From an uncultured Prevotella sp. (GTDB lineage: Bacteria; Bacteroidota; Bacteroidia; Bacteroidales; Bacteroidaceae): a stretch of 64,000 nt of DNA. The position numbers and the translations under genes were made by a program. How positions within the stretch are numbered: the first letter of the stretch is position 1; each line of letters opens with the position of its first letter. The stretch spans positions 1 to 64,000 of the forward strand of contig UQZX01000002.1 in assembly GCA_900545525.1 (NCBI GenBank), in the 5' to 3' direction. This document shows, piece after piece, positions 1 to 8,282 of the stretch. The notes below the pieces were generated by a model, which saw nothing but the letters and a program-made list of their open reading frames with translations, did no database searches and was not told the origin of the DNA.

Positions 1-227
1 GGGTGCCGCTCCGCTCTGCCCCGGGCTATGTGCCTGCTGCCCTTTCAGGGCGCATGGCATGAGTTTTTCATCGAACTCACATTAATTAGGAATTAGGAAT
101 GAAGAAGTAAAAGCGGATTAATTGCCCTCCATCCAACTTTTCCTTCTTAATTCTTCTTTCTTAATTCTTAACCCTTACCCCCCCTAATTCTTAATTCTTA
201 CTTCTTAATTCTTAATTAAATTACTTC
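1..227. repeat. dispersed-repeat fragment and AT-rich simple repeats
   Basis: Bases 1-60 hold a piece of the family also seen near 11311 and 22398 (CCCGGGCTATGTGC, then CCCTTTCAGGGCGC, a short palindrome). Bases about 60-227 are degenerate repeats of TAATTCTTA type. Similar low-complexity tracts recur near 20270, 35000, 61960, 62170, 63320 and 63600. I see no gene here. Confidence 0.6.
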
Positions 228-857
228 TTAATTAACTCTTATAAAGTTCATCGGCGTCCACGGTTCGCGCTCCGGTTTGTCGCCTGTCCCGATGCCGTGT
301 ATCTTCTTCAGCATCCACGCCATGTTGTTTGCCAGCGTGCGCATGGTCTGCATTCCCTCAGTGTCGAGTGCCGCCTCTCCCTTGTCACGCCCGTAGACGA
401 TGTTCCAGTATTGTGAGGTCACTATCGGCATGTTGCACATCTGGAACGGCATCTGGAGCGTCTGGAATGCTGCGGTGGCTCCGCCGCGGCGGCATACGCA
501 TACCGCTGCCGCCGGCTTGCCTGTGAAGTTTGCCCCGCCGGCATACAACATCCTTTGCTGAAGGGCGAGCGCCTGTGCCGCCGGTTGTCCCCAATATACC
601 GGCGCACCTATTATTATGGCGTCGCATCCCTCCATTTTCCCTATCACCGTGTTTGTGACATCATCGCCGAACACACAGCGGTTGTCGCCGTTCTCCCTGC
701 ACTTGCCGCAGGCAATACATCCGCGTACAGCCTTGTTGCCAACCCATACCGTCTCGCTGTCTACGCCCTGTTCCGCAAGCTGACGTGCGATTTCCGCCAG
801 TGCCACGCAGGTGTTTCCATCCTTGCGCGGACTTCCGTTTATAAGTAGTACCTTCAT
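228..857 (-). CDS. flavodoxin-fold iron-sulfur flavoprotein (NADPH-dependent FMN reductase family)
   Basis: A 209-residue protein with the flavodoxin-like fold of FMN-binding oxidoreductases. The phosphate-binding loop GSPRKDGNT lies at residues 8-16 and the aromatic flavin loop GAPVYWGQ at 84-91. Cysteines 47, 50, 53 and 61 form a compact CX2CX2CX7C cluster, the signature of archaeal/bacterial iron-sulfur flavoproteins that bind a 4Fe-4S cluster beside FMN. The role is probably electron transfer or quinone/disulfide reduction in the cytosol; the substrate cannot be read from sequence. It lies just downstream of, and on the same strand as, the YbjQ-family gene (16-base spacer), so the two may be co-transcribed. 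Confidence 0.88.
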   Translation of the reverse strand: MKVLLINGSPRKDGNTCVALAEIARQLAEQGVDSETVWVGNKAVRGCIACGKCRENGDNRCVFGDDVTNTVIGKMEGCDAIIIGAPVYWGQPAAQALALQQRMLYAGGANFTGKPAAAVCVCRRGGATAAFQTLQMPFQMCNMPIVTSQYWNIVYGRDKGEAALDTEGMQTMRTLANNMAWMLKKIHGIGTGDKPEREPWTPMNFIRVN

Positions 858-873
858 CTTCTTCTTTCTTAGA

Positions 874-1194
874 TTACTCTATCACCACTGCCGTGCCGCT
901 TGTCGCCACCATAATCATCGAGCCGTTCTGTCCCACGGTCTCATAGTCGATGTCTATACCCACTATGGCGTTGGCTCCAAGCTTCGCCGCACGCTCCTGC
1001 ATCTCGCGCATGGACGTGTCCTTTCCCTCGATGAGCACCCGCTCATAGCTTCCGCTTCTTCCGCCTACGATGTCGCGTATTCCGGCAAAGAAGTCCTTTA
1101 CAAAGTTCGCACCGATTATTGTCTCGCCTGTCACCACGCCCTTATATTCGCGTATTGTGTGACCCTCGATTGTTGGAGTTGTTGTAAGTATCAT
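874..1194 (-). CDS. YbjQ/UPF0145 family heavy-metal-binding-domain protein
   Basis: A 106-residue protein beginning MILTTTPTIEGH and ending GTAVVIE, which covers the whole UPF0145 (YbjQ-like) domain. Family members form ring-shaped oligomers and are of unknown function, despite a historic heavy-metal-binding label. A longer reading frame runs upstream to 1446, but I chose the start at 1194 because homologues begin there, an AAGGAAC purine tract precedes it, and the upstream codons give a basic, cysteine-rich sequence with no family resemblance. It is followed by the flavoprotein gene. Confidence 0.88.
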   Translation of the reverse strand: MILTTTPTIEGHTIREYKGVVTGETIIGANFVKDFFAGIRDIVGGRSGSYERVLIEGKDTSMREMQERAAKLGANAIVGIDIDYETVGQNGSMIMVATSGTAVVIE

Positions 1195-1717
1195 AGTTGT
1201 TCCTTTATGTCTGTTTGCGGCAGACAGAATGCAACATGCCGGCGGGGCGTACGTCCCGTGCTGACATAATGCAACCTGTATGCCCGTTTTGCCTTTCTTT
1301 CTGCTTTTCCGTAACCCCGGAATACGCCGCCTCTTCCAATTTTTATTTCCCGTCGGGCTGAAAACGGGCAAAATGAGTGTGCGGCCGCAATACGCTAATC
1401 TACAGTTTGTTATAGCCTCCAGTGCCGTATTTGTGCAGCCGGACATGCCCTTTCTTTGCGTAAAGACGGCATATAAGACCGCTAAAGGTGCCCTTTCTGA
1501 CTGCTAAAGGTGCCCTTTCGGGATGCCAAAGCACGTATCTTTGAGTCATAAAGCATGCATTTTTACCCCTCAAAGTGCGTATTTTTACCGTCTTTTCCGC
1601 ATAAATTCACGCCGCAGAGCACCGCTGCCGGTGTCTGCCGCGCGTGGTTTGTCTTTTTCCGCGGATGTTTTTCGGGTTACATATTGCTGCCGTTTTACGG
1701 CATATTGCTTACACTTC
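1195..1717. other. gene-free spacer with a short 22-bp tandem repeat
   Basis: No convincing gene is visible in this 520-base spacer. A 17-base word, GCTAAAGGTGCCCTTTC, occurs twice at a 22-base period (1481-1497 and 1503-1519). The same vocabulary (AGGTGCCCTTTC, CTAAAG) reappears near 43245-43310, so this is probably a decayed member of a dispersed repeat. Frames on the plus strand here (for example 1280-1507) lack family resemblance. Confidence 0.6.
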
Positions 1718-2149
1718 TTATTTCTTTTCCTCCTTCAGCAGGTCCCTTATCTCGGCAAGCAGTTTCTCTTCAGCCGACGGTGCAGGTGGTGCGGGAGGCG
1801 CAGCAGGCTCCTCTTCCTTCTTCTTTGAAAGGCGGTTGATGCCCTTTACCATAAGGAAAACGCAGAAGGCGATGATGATGAAGTCGAGCGTTGTCTGGAT
1901 AAAGTTGCCGTAGTTTATTGTTGCCGGCTGCAGCTTTTCAAGCCCTGCGACATCCACCGAGGGAAGCGTGAACTTGAGGTCGGAGAAGTTTACGCCGCCT
2001 ATTATCCAGCCTATCGGCGGCATGATGATGTCGTCTACTATTGAAGATACAATCTTTCCGAACGCTCCTCCGATGATGACACCCACAGCCATGTCAACGG
2101 CATTGCCCTTGACGGCAAACTGTTTGAACTCGTTTATAAAATTACTCAT
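1718..2149 (-). CDS. mscL: large-conductance mechanosensitive channel MscL
   Basis: A 143-residue inner-membrane channel that opens under membrane tension to release solutes after osmotic downshock. The N-terminal amphipathic helix and TM1 (FKQFAVKGNAVDMAVGVIIGGAFGKIV, about residues 8-34) carry the invariant GNAVDMAVGVIIG pattern. TM2 is FIQTTLDFIIIAFCVFLMVKG, about 83-103. A proline/alanine-rich linker (115-123) leads to the C-terminal bundle helix ending KEEKK. The length is normal for the family (E. coli about 136). It is divergent from gapA, and the two promoters are interleaved in 2185-2215. Confidence 0.97.
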   Translation of the reverse strand: MSNFINEFKQFAVKGNAVDMAVGVIIGGAFGKIVSSIVDDIIMPPIGWIIGGVNFSDLKFTLPSVDVAGLEKLQPATINYGNFIQTTLDFIIIAFCVFLMVKGINRLSKKKEEEPAAPPAPPAPSAEEKLLAEIRDLLKEEKK

Positions 2150-2184
2150 ACGTTTTGTTTTTTATAATATTTAATATAGAATAG

Positions 2185-2215
2185 TGTGCAAATATAGAAA
2201 AAAATAGTAACTTTG
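2185..2215 (+). promoter_or_regulatory. gapA promoter
   Basis: TGTG (2185-2188), 19 bases, then TAACTTTG (2208-2215): a near-consensus TTTG-N19-TAnnTTTG promoter. It would give a leader of about 115 nt before gapA. It overlaps the mscL -7 element on the other strand, so the two promoters may compete. Confidence 0.6.
2189..2196 (-). promoter_or_regulatory. mscL -7 promoter element
   Basis: CAAATATA on the plus strand reads TATATTTG on the minus strand, an exact match to the Bacteroidota TAnnTTTG element, 39 bases upstream of the mscL start. I see no clear -33 TTTG at the proper distance. Confidence 0.5.
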
Positions 2216-2337
2216 CAGCCGAAAAGATTGAAAAAAGCCGGTTGGCATCTTTTAAGGTTATTAGTATGTGCCGATGAACGGGTGCAGAAATAGGTATGTT
2301 TAAGGAAAAGTTTTTAACCCAAAATAATAAAAAAGAA

Positions 2338-3348
2338 ATGATTAAGATTGGTATTAACGGTTTCGGTCGTATCGGCCGTTTCGTTTTCCGCGCAGCTCAG
2401 ACTCGCGATGACATTCAGGTTGTAGGTATCAATGACCTTTGTCCGGTTGACTACTTGGCATATATGCTGAAGTATGACACCATGCACGGTGCTTTCCAGG
2501 GCACAATCGAGGCTGACGTAGAGAACAGCAAGCTGATTGTAAACGGCAAGGAAATCCGTGTTACTGCAGAGCGCAACCCGGCTGACCTGAAGTGGAACGA
2601 GGTTGAGGCTGAATACGTAGTAGAGTCTACAGGTCTGTTCCTGACACAGGAGAAGGCTCAGGCTCACATCGATGCCGGCGCTAAGTATGTTGTAATGTCT
2701 GCACCTTCAAAGGACGCTACTCCTATGTTCGTTTGCGGTGTAAACTTCGATAAATATGAAAAGGGCACACAGTTCGTTTCCAATGCATCATGCACAACAA
2801 ACTGTCTGGCTCCTATCGCAAAGGTCTTGAACGACAAGTTCGGTATCACAGACGGTCTTATGACAACCGTTCACTCTACAACAGCTACACAGAAGACTGT
2901 TGACGGTCCGTCAATGAAGGACTGGCGCGGCGGCCGTGCTGCTTCTGGCAACATCATCCCGTCTTCTACAGGTGCTGCAAAGGCTGTAGGTAAGGTTATC
3001 CCCGAGCTGAACGGCAAGCTGACAGGTATGTCTATGCGCGTTCCTACTCTGGACGTTTCTGTTGTAGACCTTACTGTAAACCTCGCTAAGCCGGCTACAT
3101 ACGCAGAGATTTGCGCAGCTATGAAAGAGGCTTCTGAGGGCGAGCTGAAGGGTGTTCTGGGATATACAGAAGACGCTGTTGTTTCTTCTGACTTCCTCGG
3201 TGACACACGCACATCTATCTTCGACGCCAAGGCTGGTATCGCACTGACAGACACATTCGTTAAGGTTGTGTCTTGGTATGACAACGAGATCGGCTACTCT
3301 AACAAGGTGCTCGAGCTTATCGCACACATGAAGAAGGTTAACGGCTAA
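2338..3348 (+). CDS. gapA: glyceraldehyde-3-phosphate dehydrogenase, type I
   Basis: A 336-residue cytosolic glycolytic enzyme that oxidises glyceraldehyde 3-phosphate to 1,3-bisphosphoglycerate with NAD. The Rossmann start MIKIGINGFGRIGR, the active-site block SNASCTTNCLAP (catalytic Cys152) and the partner His179 in MTTVHS are intact. I start at 2338 rather than an in-frame upstream ATG at 2296 because the Rossmann strand begins immediately after. Codon choice is strikingly uniform (AAG for Lys, AAC for Asn, GGT/GGC for Gly), as expected for a highly expressed gene. A strong intrinsic terminator follows at 3374. Confidence 0.98.
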   Translation: MIKIGINGFGRIGRFVFRAAQTRDDIQVVGINDLCPVDYLAYMLKYDTMHGAFQGTIEADVENSKLIVNGKEIRVTAERNPADLKWNEVEAEYVVESTGLFLTQEKAQAHIDAGAKYVVMSAPSKDATPMFVCGVNFDKYEKGTQFVSNASCTTNCLAPIAKVLNDKFGITDGLMTTVHSTTATQKTVDGPSMKDWRGGRAASGNIIPSSTGAAKAVGKVIPELNGKLTGMSMRVPTLDVSVVDLTVNLAKPATYAEICAAMKEASEGELKGVLGYTEDAVVSSDFLGDTRTSIFDAKAGIALTDTFVKVVSWYDNEIGYSNKVLELIAHMKKVNG

Positions 3349-3373
3349 TCAATAAAGCCAATAATGTTATAAT

Positions 3374-3409
3374 AAAAAGCTGTTCTGTTTTGCACAGAAC
3401 AGCTTTTTT
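3374..3409 (+). terminator. intrinsic terminator of gapA, with a promoter element in its loop
   Basis: A 15-bp perfect stem (3374-3388 with 3394-3408) around the loop TTTGC, followed by T residues. The leading A-run pairs with the T-run, so it could also work in the reverse direction. The loop supplies the TTTG used as the -33 element of the miaA promoter. Confidence 0.92.
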
Positions 3410-3419
3410 GTTATTTTTG
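3389..3419 (+). promoter_or_regulatory. miaA promoter embedded in the gapA terminator
   Basis: TTTG (3389-3392), exactly 19 bases, then TATTTTTG (3412-3419): a full match to the Bacteroidota promoter consensus. The expected start of transcription, a few bases after 3419, falls almost on the miaA start codon at 3429, giving a very short leader. Confidence 0.75.
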
Positions 3420-3428
3420 CATTTGTAT

Positions 3429-4376
3429 ATGAACAAGATGATAACCATACTCGGTCCTACGGCATCAGGCAAGACGTCGCTTGCCGCCGCGCTCGCCGCT
3501 CAAGTTGGAGGCGAGATAATAAGTGCGGACAGCCGCCAGGTGTACAGGCGTATGGATATCGGCACGGGAAAGGACCTTGCCGACTATGTCGTGGGAGACA
3601 GAAAGATACCTTATCACCTTATTGATATAGTAGAGCCGGGAACCAAATACAACCTGTTTCAATATCAGCATGATTTTTTGCAGGCATACGAGGACATAGC
3701 GTCACGCAGCGCACAGCCGATACTCTGCGGCGGCACCGGACTGTACATTGAGGCTGTGCTCGGCGGATACAGGCTTATGCCCGTGCCTGAAAACAAGGAG
3801 TTGCGCGAGAGTCTTTCGGACAAGACGCTCGAAGAACTTACCGCGGTGCTTGAAAGGCTTAAAGCCGAAAACAACTCCAAGATGCACAATACCACCGATG
3901 TGGACACCGTGAAACGTGCAATACGTGCCATAGAGATAGAGACATACTATAAGAATGTCCCCGTCGGCGGGCGCAGCTTTCCTGACATACCGTATATTAT
4001 AATAGGTGTGGATATTCCGCGTGACGAACGCCGGAGGAGGATTACGCAGCGTCTCAGGCAAAGGCTCGACGAGGGTATGGTGGACGAGGTGATGGCATTG
4101 CTCGACAGCGGAATAAAGGCAGAAGACCTTATATACTACGGGTTGGAATATAAGTTTGTTACGGAATATATAACGGGTAAATTGTCGTATGCACAGATGT
4201 ATGGATTGCTTGAAACGGCAATTCACCAGTTTGCCAAGAGGCAGATGACATGGTTCCGGGGCATGGAGCGCCGCGGCTTTCACATCAATTGGATAGATGC
4301 AATGAAGACAACGGACGAGAAGACCGCCATGATATTGGAAATCTGTGAGCGGCAGAACGGCACCGGCAATATATAA
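3429..4376 (+). CDS. miaA: tRNA dimethylallyltransferase MiaA
   Basis: A 315-residue cytosolic enzyme that adds a dimethylallyl group to N6 of A37 in tRNAs reading UNN codons. The P-loop GPTASGKT is at residues 9-16, and the substrate-binding DSRQVYRRMDIGTGKD block follows at about 34-49. A central tRNA-recognition insert and the ITQRLRQRLDEGMVDEV region are present, and the length is normal. I chose the ATG at 3429; 3438 is also possible given the very close promoter. The downstream lipid-kinase-like gene begins 38 bases later and may share the transcript. Confidence 0.95.
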   Translation: MNKMITILGPTASGKTSLAAALAAQVGGEIISADSRQVYRRMDIGTGKDLADYVVGDRKIPYHLIDIVEPGTKYNLFQYQHDFLQAYEDIASRSAQPILCGGTGLYIEAVLGGYRLMPVPENKELRESLSDKTLEELTAVLERLKAENNSKMHNTTDVDTVKRAIRAIEIETYYKNVPVGGRSFPDIPYIIIGVDIPRDERRRRITQRLRQRLDEGMVDEVMALLDSGIKAEDLIYYGLEYKFVTEYITGKLSYAQMYGLLETAIHQFAKRQMTWFRGMERRGFHINWIDAMKTTDEKTAMILEICERQNGTGNI

Positions 4377-4414
4377 TAAAATATATAATAAGACATATAA
4401 CACAAGGCTCAGGC

Positions 4415-5344
4415 ATGACAACAGACAAGTGGGGAGTGCTGTATTGTCCCAAATACCGCACGGGCAGCAGGCATAAGTATTGGGAGAGGATAAGGAAAAC
4501 GCTGTGTGACAACGGCGTCGACTTCGACTTCGTTCAGAGCGAGAGCGAAGGAAGCGTTGTCCGTCTCATAAACATGATGATAAACAACGGATACAGGACA
4601 ATCGTCATTGTTGGCGGCGACTCGGCGCTGAACGATGCAGTAAACTGTCTCATGGCAGTGGAAAAGGATGTGCGTGATGCCGTTGCCCTGGGCGTGATAC
4701 CCAATGGGGTGATGAACGACTTTGCCCGCTACTGGGACATAAAGGAGGGTGATGTGGAGAATGTCGTGTCATGGATGAAGAAGCGCAGGGTAAGGAAAAT
4801 CGACCTCGGCTGCATCCGGTATACCGACAACATGGGCGGAAAACGCTCGCGCTATTTCCTCAATTGCGTCAATATAGGCTTCATTGCCAACGTCATGAAC
4901 CTGCGTGAGCGCACGCGCCGCTTCTTCGGTTCGCGCACGCTGTCGATGCTCTTCTCGCTGCTGCTGCTTGTATTCCAGCGCCTTGAATATAAAATGTCAC
5001 TTAAGATAAACTCCGATGTGATAAGGCGCAAGATAATGACCGTGTGCATCGGCAATGCCTCGGGATACGGACAGACGCCGAGTGCGGTGCCTTACAACGG
5101 GCTGCTTGACGTGTCTGTGGTTCATCATCCGGGGGTGACACAGGTGCTGGAAGGTTTCTACTATCTTATGTCAGGGGCGTTCCTCAACCATAAGAGCGTT
5201 CATCCATACCGCACGCGTGAGGTTGTTGTCGAGGAGGCGCGCCATGCCCTGGTGAGCATCGACGGCAGACTGATAAGAAAGCCCGTGGGAAGCTATAAGG
5301 TCAGTGTGGAGCAGGAGGTGATAAACTTCATCATACCCGACTGA
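4415..5344 (+). CDS. diacylglycerol kinase-like lipid kinase
   Basis: A 309-residue protein of the DAGK catalytic-domain family (YegS/DgkB/sphingosine-kinase-like). The nucleotide-binding GGDGTxxE motif appears as GGDSALND at residues 67-74, and the second conserved block as GVIPNGVMNDFAR at 93-105. The C-terminal half is the usual beta-rich domain (KMSLKINSDVI, GYGQTPSAVPYNGLLDV). Members phosphorylate diacylglycerol or related lipids at the inner membrane. The Gly-Thr of the first motif is Ser-Ala here, so the substrate or activity may differ. It is 38 bases downstream of miaA and converges with the Crp/Fnr regulator. Confidence 0.85.
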   Translation: MTTDKWGVLYCPKYRTGSRHKYWERIRKTLCDNGVDFDFVQSESEGSVVRLINMMINNGYRTIVIVGGDSALNDAVNCLMAVEKDVRDAVALGVIPNGVMNDFARYWDIKEGDVENVVSWMKKRRVRKIDLGCIRYTDNMGGKRSRYFLNCVNIGFIANVMNLRERTRRFFGSRTLSMLFSLLLLVFQRLEYKMSLKINSDVIRRKIMTVCIGNASGYGQTPSAVPYNGLLDVSVVHHPGVTQVLEGFYYLMSGAFLNHKSVHPYRTREVVVEEARHALVSIDGRLIRKPVGSYKVSVEQEVINFIIPD

Positions 5345-5354
5345 CGGCAAGGAC

Positions 5355-6053
5355 CTATCCTTTCGACGATATGCGTATCAGCTCGTCGTCGTGTATTATC
5401 TTTATTTTCTTTCCGTCTATGGTTATGAGCTTTTCATCGGCAAATGCCGAGAGAGTCCGTATGGCGTTGCTTGTTGTCATGTTGGACAGGTTGGCAAGGT
5501 CCTCGCGGCTCAGGTATATTCCAAGTGTCGAGCCGTCTTCTTCCACTCCGTATTTCTCCTTGAGGAAGAGCAGCGCTTCGGCAAGCCGTCCGCGGATATG
5601 TTTTTGCGTAAGGTTTATCGTGCGCGTGTCCGAGTTGCCGAGTTCGGTAGAGAGCTGCCTGATGAAAAACTTGCAGATGTTTATGTTGTCGTTCATCAGC
5701 TTCAGAAGAGTGTCGAAATGTATGAATGCCACCTCTGACGGCTCGAAAGCCATTGCGCTTGTCATGTAATCCTCATCGGCAAAGAACGGCCTGAAGCCGA
5801 ACATCTCCTGGGGCTTTACGACGCGTATTATCTGTTCGCGTCCGTATACGCCCTCCTTGCATATCTTTACCTTGCCCTTGGTCAGGCACATCATGTATTG
5901 GGGGCTGTCCGACTTCCTGTATATGAAATCGTTCTTCTCGAAGCATTTTATAGTGATGTCGCCGTGTATGGCAGCCCGCTCGTTGTCTGTAAGCGGTTCC
6001 CATACGTCGCATATAAACTTTGCAGCCTTATCCTTGTTATCTTCAAATTCCAT
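5355..6053 (-). CDS. Crp/Fnr family transcriptional regulator
   Basis: A 232-residue protein: an N-terminal cyclic-nucleotide-binding-like beta-barrel (about 20-130), a long dimer helix (about 135-160), and a C-terminal winged helix-turn-helix (about 165-225; recognition-helix region SREDLANLSNMTTSNAIRTL). No N-terminal FNR-type cysteine cluster is present, so it is not an iron-sulfur oxygen sensor of the FNR kind. The effector is unknown. A minus-strand TACTTTTG -7 element lies at 6098-6105, 45 bases upstream. It is divergent from the glycogen operon, so a regulatory link is possible but unproven. Confidence 0.9.
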   Translation of the reverse strand: MEFEDNKDKAAKFICDVWEPLTDNERAAIHGDITIKCFEKNDFIYRKSDSPQYMMCLTKGKVKICKEGVYGREQIIRVVKPQEMFGFRPFFADEDYMTSAMAFEPSEVAFIHFDTLLKLMNDNINICKFFIRQLSTELGNSDTRTINLTQKHIRGRLAEALLFLKEKYGVEEDGSTLGIYLSREDLANLSNMTTSNAIRTLSAFADEKLITIDGKKIKIIHDDELIRISSKG

Positions 6054-6097
6054 GACGGTTTATTCAATCCACAATGTCTTTACCTTAAAGCACGATG

Positions 6098-6105
6098 CAA
6101 AAGTA
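6098..6105 (-). promoter_or_regulatory. -7 element of the Crp/Fnr gene
   Basis: Plus-strand CAAAAGTA reads TACTTTTG on the minus strand, matching TAnnTTTG. No convincing -33 element is seen. Confidence 0.45.
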
Positions 6106-6199
6106 CAACATTTCCATGTAAAAAAGGCATACTTGCATCATCCTTTTATGTTATGTAGCATAAAAATGCTCCTTTATCAGGAAAAAAGAAAGCATTTAT

Positions 6200-6230
6200 T
6201 TTGCCTTGAACGATAAAATTAGTATTTTTG
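6200..6230 (+). promoter_or_regulatory. promoter of the alpha-glucan operon
   Basis: TTTG (6200-6203), 19 bases, then TATTTTTG (6223-6230): a perfect Bacteroidota consensus promoter. It gives a leader of about 85 nt before the debranching-enzyme start at 6321. Confidence 0.8.
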
Positions 6231-6320
6231 AACGTCTAATCGTTGTATGCCGTATGCAAGCGGCGTATGCAGAGGCTGAATTTGATACAGAGAAACATTT
6301 TAAACCTTAATAGAATAACT

Positions 6321-8270
6321 ATGAGTTATCTTCGATTCGAGAAGGCTCTTATGACAAACCTGGAAGAATCGCTTTCGAGGGAGTTGTTGCGTACAAACCG
6401 CTCGGGTGCTTATTCCTGTTCCACTATTGTCGACTGTAACACCCGTAAGTATCATGGGCTGTTTGTCGTTCCCGTTCCCGAACTGGACGATGAGAACTAT
6501 GTATTGCTTTCATCAATGGATGTAACGGTGATACAGCACGGCGCGGAATTCAACCTTGGACTTCACAAGTATCAGGGAAACAACTACAGTCCTAAGGGCC
6601 ACAAGTACATTCGTGAGTTTGATTGTGATAAAGTTCCCACAACACTCTATCGTGTGGGAGGAGTGCTGCTGAAGAAGGAAGTAGTGTTCCAGCACCATGA
6701 AGACCGCCTCCTTATACGCTATACGCTTGTCGATGCGCATAGTGCCACGACGGTACGCTTCAAGCCTTTCCTCGCTTTCCGCAGCGTGCGTCAGTTTACG
6801 CATGAGAACGGTACGGCAAGCCGTGAATATCACATGGTGGACAATGGGATAAAGACCCGCATGTATGCAGGATATCCGGAGCTTTACATGCAGTTCAGCA
6901 AGAAAAATGAGTTTGTGTTCAGTCCCTACTGGTATCGCGGCGTTGAGTATCCAAAGGAACAGGAGCGCGGATATGCCTCAAACGAGGACCTTTATGTTCC
7001 CGGATATTTCGAGATGAACATAAAGAAAGGCGAGAGCATCGTCTTTGCTGCGTCCACCTCGGAGATAAAGTCCTCGGGGCTTAAGAGACTGTTCGACAAG
7101 GAAGTGGACACGCGTTCTCCGAGAGACAACTTCTTCCACTGCCTCGTTAATGCGGCGCATCAGTTCCACAACAGGAAGGATGACGGCGAGGACTATCTGC
7201 TTGCAGGATATCCGTGGTTCAAGTGCCGTGCCCGCGACACATTCATCTCATTGCCCGGACTTACGCTGTCCATAGGAGAGCAGGACTACTTCGAGGAGGT
7301 CATGAAGACAGCAGAGAAAGGTCTGCGTGAGTTTATGGAAGGCAAGCCGCTGTCTGTCAAGATATACGAAATGGAACATCCCGATGTGCCCCTGTGGGCT
7401 ATATGGGCTGTGCAGCAATATGCAAAGACCGCGGGCGATGCCGGATGCCTTGAGAAATATGGCAGGCTCGTTGCCGACATCGTCGGCTTTGTAATAGGCG
7501 GAGGACATCCCAATATACGTCTTGATGAGAACGGGCTTATTTATTCCGACGGGCGATATAAGGCTGTGACATGGATGAACTCAACAGTAAACGGCAGCCC
7601 TGTCGTTCCGCGCACGGGATATATCGTGGAGTTCAATGCTCTTTGGTACAATGCCCTGAAGTTTGCCGCAAAGCTTGCGGCAATGGCTGGCAACGAAGAG
7701 ACGGCTGCTGAACTGGAGACACGTGCCGAACTGTGCAAGTCTTCGTTTGTGGCAACGTTCCTTAATGACTATGGCTACCTGTTCGACTATGTCGACGGGA
7801 ACATGATGGACTGGAGTGTCCGTCCCAACATGATATTTGCCGTGGCACTCGACTACTCGCCCCTGTCGCAGGACCAGAAGAAGAGCGTGCTGGATGTATG
7901 TACGCGTGAGCTGCTGACCCCCAAGGGGCTGCGCTCGCTCTCTCCTAAGAGCGGAGGCTACAATCCGATGTATGTAGGCTCGCAGATACAGCGCGACTAT
8001 GCTTATCATCAGGGAACGGCATGGCCGTGGCTGGGCGGTTTCTACATGGAGGCGTGCCTGAAGCTGTACAAGCGCACGAGGCTGAGCTTTGTAGAGAGAC
8101 AGATGGTAGGATATGAGGACGAGATGACGCTGAACTGTATAGGCACCATTCCGGAACTGTCTGACGGCAACCCGCCGTTCAGGGCGCGCGGTGCAATGTC
8201 GTTTGCAATGAACGTTGCTGAAATATTGCGCACTCTCAACTTACTTGAAAAATACACCTATATTAAATAA
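6321..8270 (+). CDS. glycogen debranching enzyme (amylo-alpha-1,6-glucosidase, GH133-like)
   Basis: A 649-residue enzyme expected to hydrolyse alpha-1,6 branch glucose in glycogen. An N-terminal beta-sandwich (about 10-240, including NTRKYHGLFV) precedes the (alpha/alpha)6 barrel, which carries WFKCRARDTFISLPGL (around 298-313) and the VPRTGYIVEFNALWYNAL block. Residue 420 is Asn in TWMNST, where I remember Asp in many GH133 enzymes; this may be normal for the phylum. I start at 6321 (MSYLRFEKALM), since the upstream in-frame codons from 6243 overlap the leader. The next gene starts 12 bases after the stop with an AGGAGGAG box, so they form an operon. Confidence 0.92.
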   Translation: MSYLRFEKALMTNLEESLSRELLRTNRSGAYSCSTIVDCNTRKYHGLFVVPVPELDDENYVLLSSMDVTVIQHGAEFNLGLHKYQGNNYSPKGHKYIREFDCDKVPTTLYRVGGVLLKKEVVFQHHEDRLLIRYTLVDAHSATTVRFKPFLAFRSVRQFTHENGTASREYHMVDNGIKTRMYAGYPELYMQFSKKNEFVFSPYWYRGVEYPKEQERGYASNEDLYVPGYFEMNIKKGESIVFAASTSEIKSSGLKRLFDKEVDTRSPRDNFFHCLVNAAHQFHNRKDDGEDYLLAGYPWFKCRARDTFISLPGLTLSIGEQDYFEEVMKTAEKGLREFMEGKPLSVKIYEMEHPDVPLWAIWAVQQYAKTAGDAGCLEKYGRLVADIVGFVIGGGHPNIRLDENGLIYSDGRYKAVTWMNSTVNGSPVVPRTGYIVEFNALWYNALKFAAKLAAMAGNEETAAELETRAELCKSSFVATFLNDYGYLFDYVDGNMMDWSVRPNMIFAVALDYSPLSQDQKKSVLDVCTRELLTPKGLRSLSPKSGGYNPMYVGSQIQRDYAYHQGTAWPWLGGFYMEACLKLYKRTRLSFVERQMVGYEDEMTLNCIGTIPELSDGNPPFRARGAMSFAMNVAEILRTLNLLEKYTYIK

Positions 8271-8282
8271 AGGAGGAGCGAT

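Noticed and set aside
1195..1446. N-terminal extension of the YbjQ-family gene
   Set aside because: The added residues have no likeness to the family, and a purine-rich site precedes the internal start at 1194.
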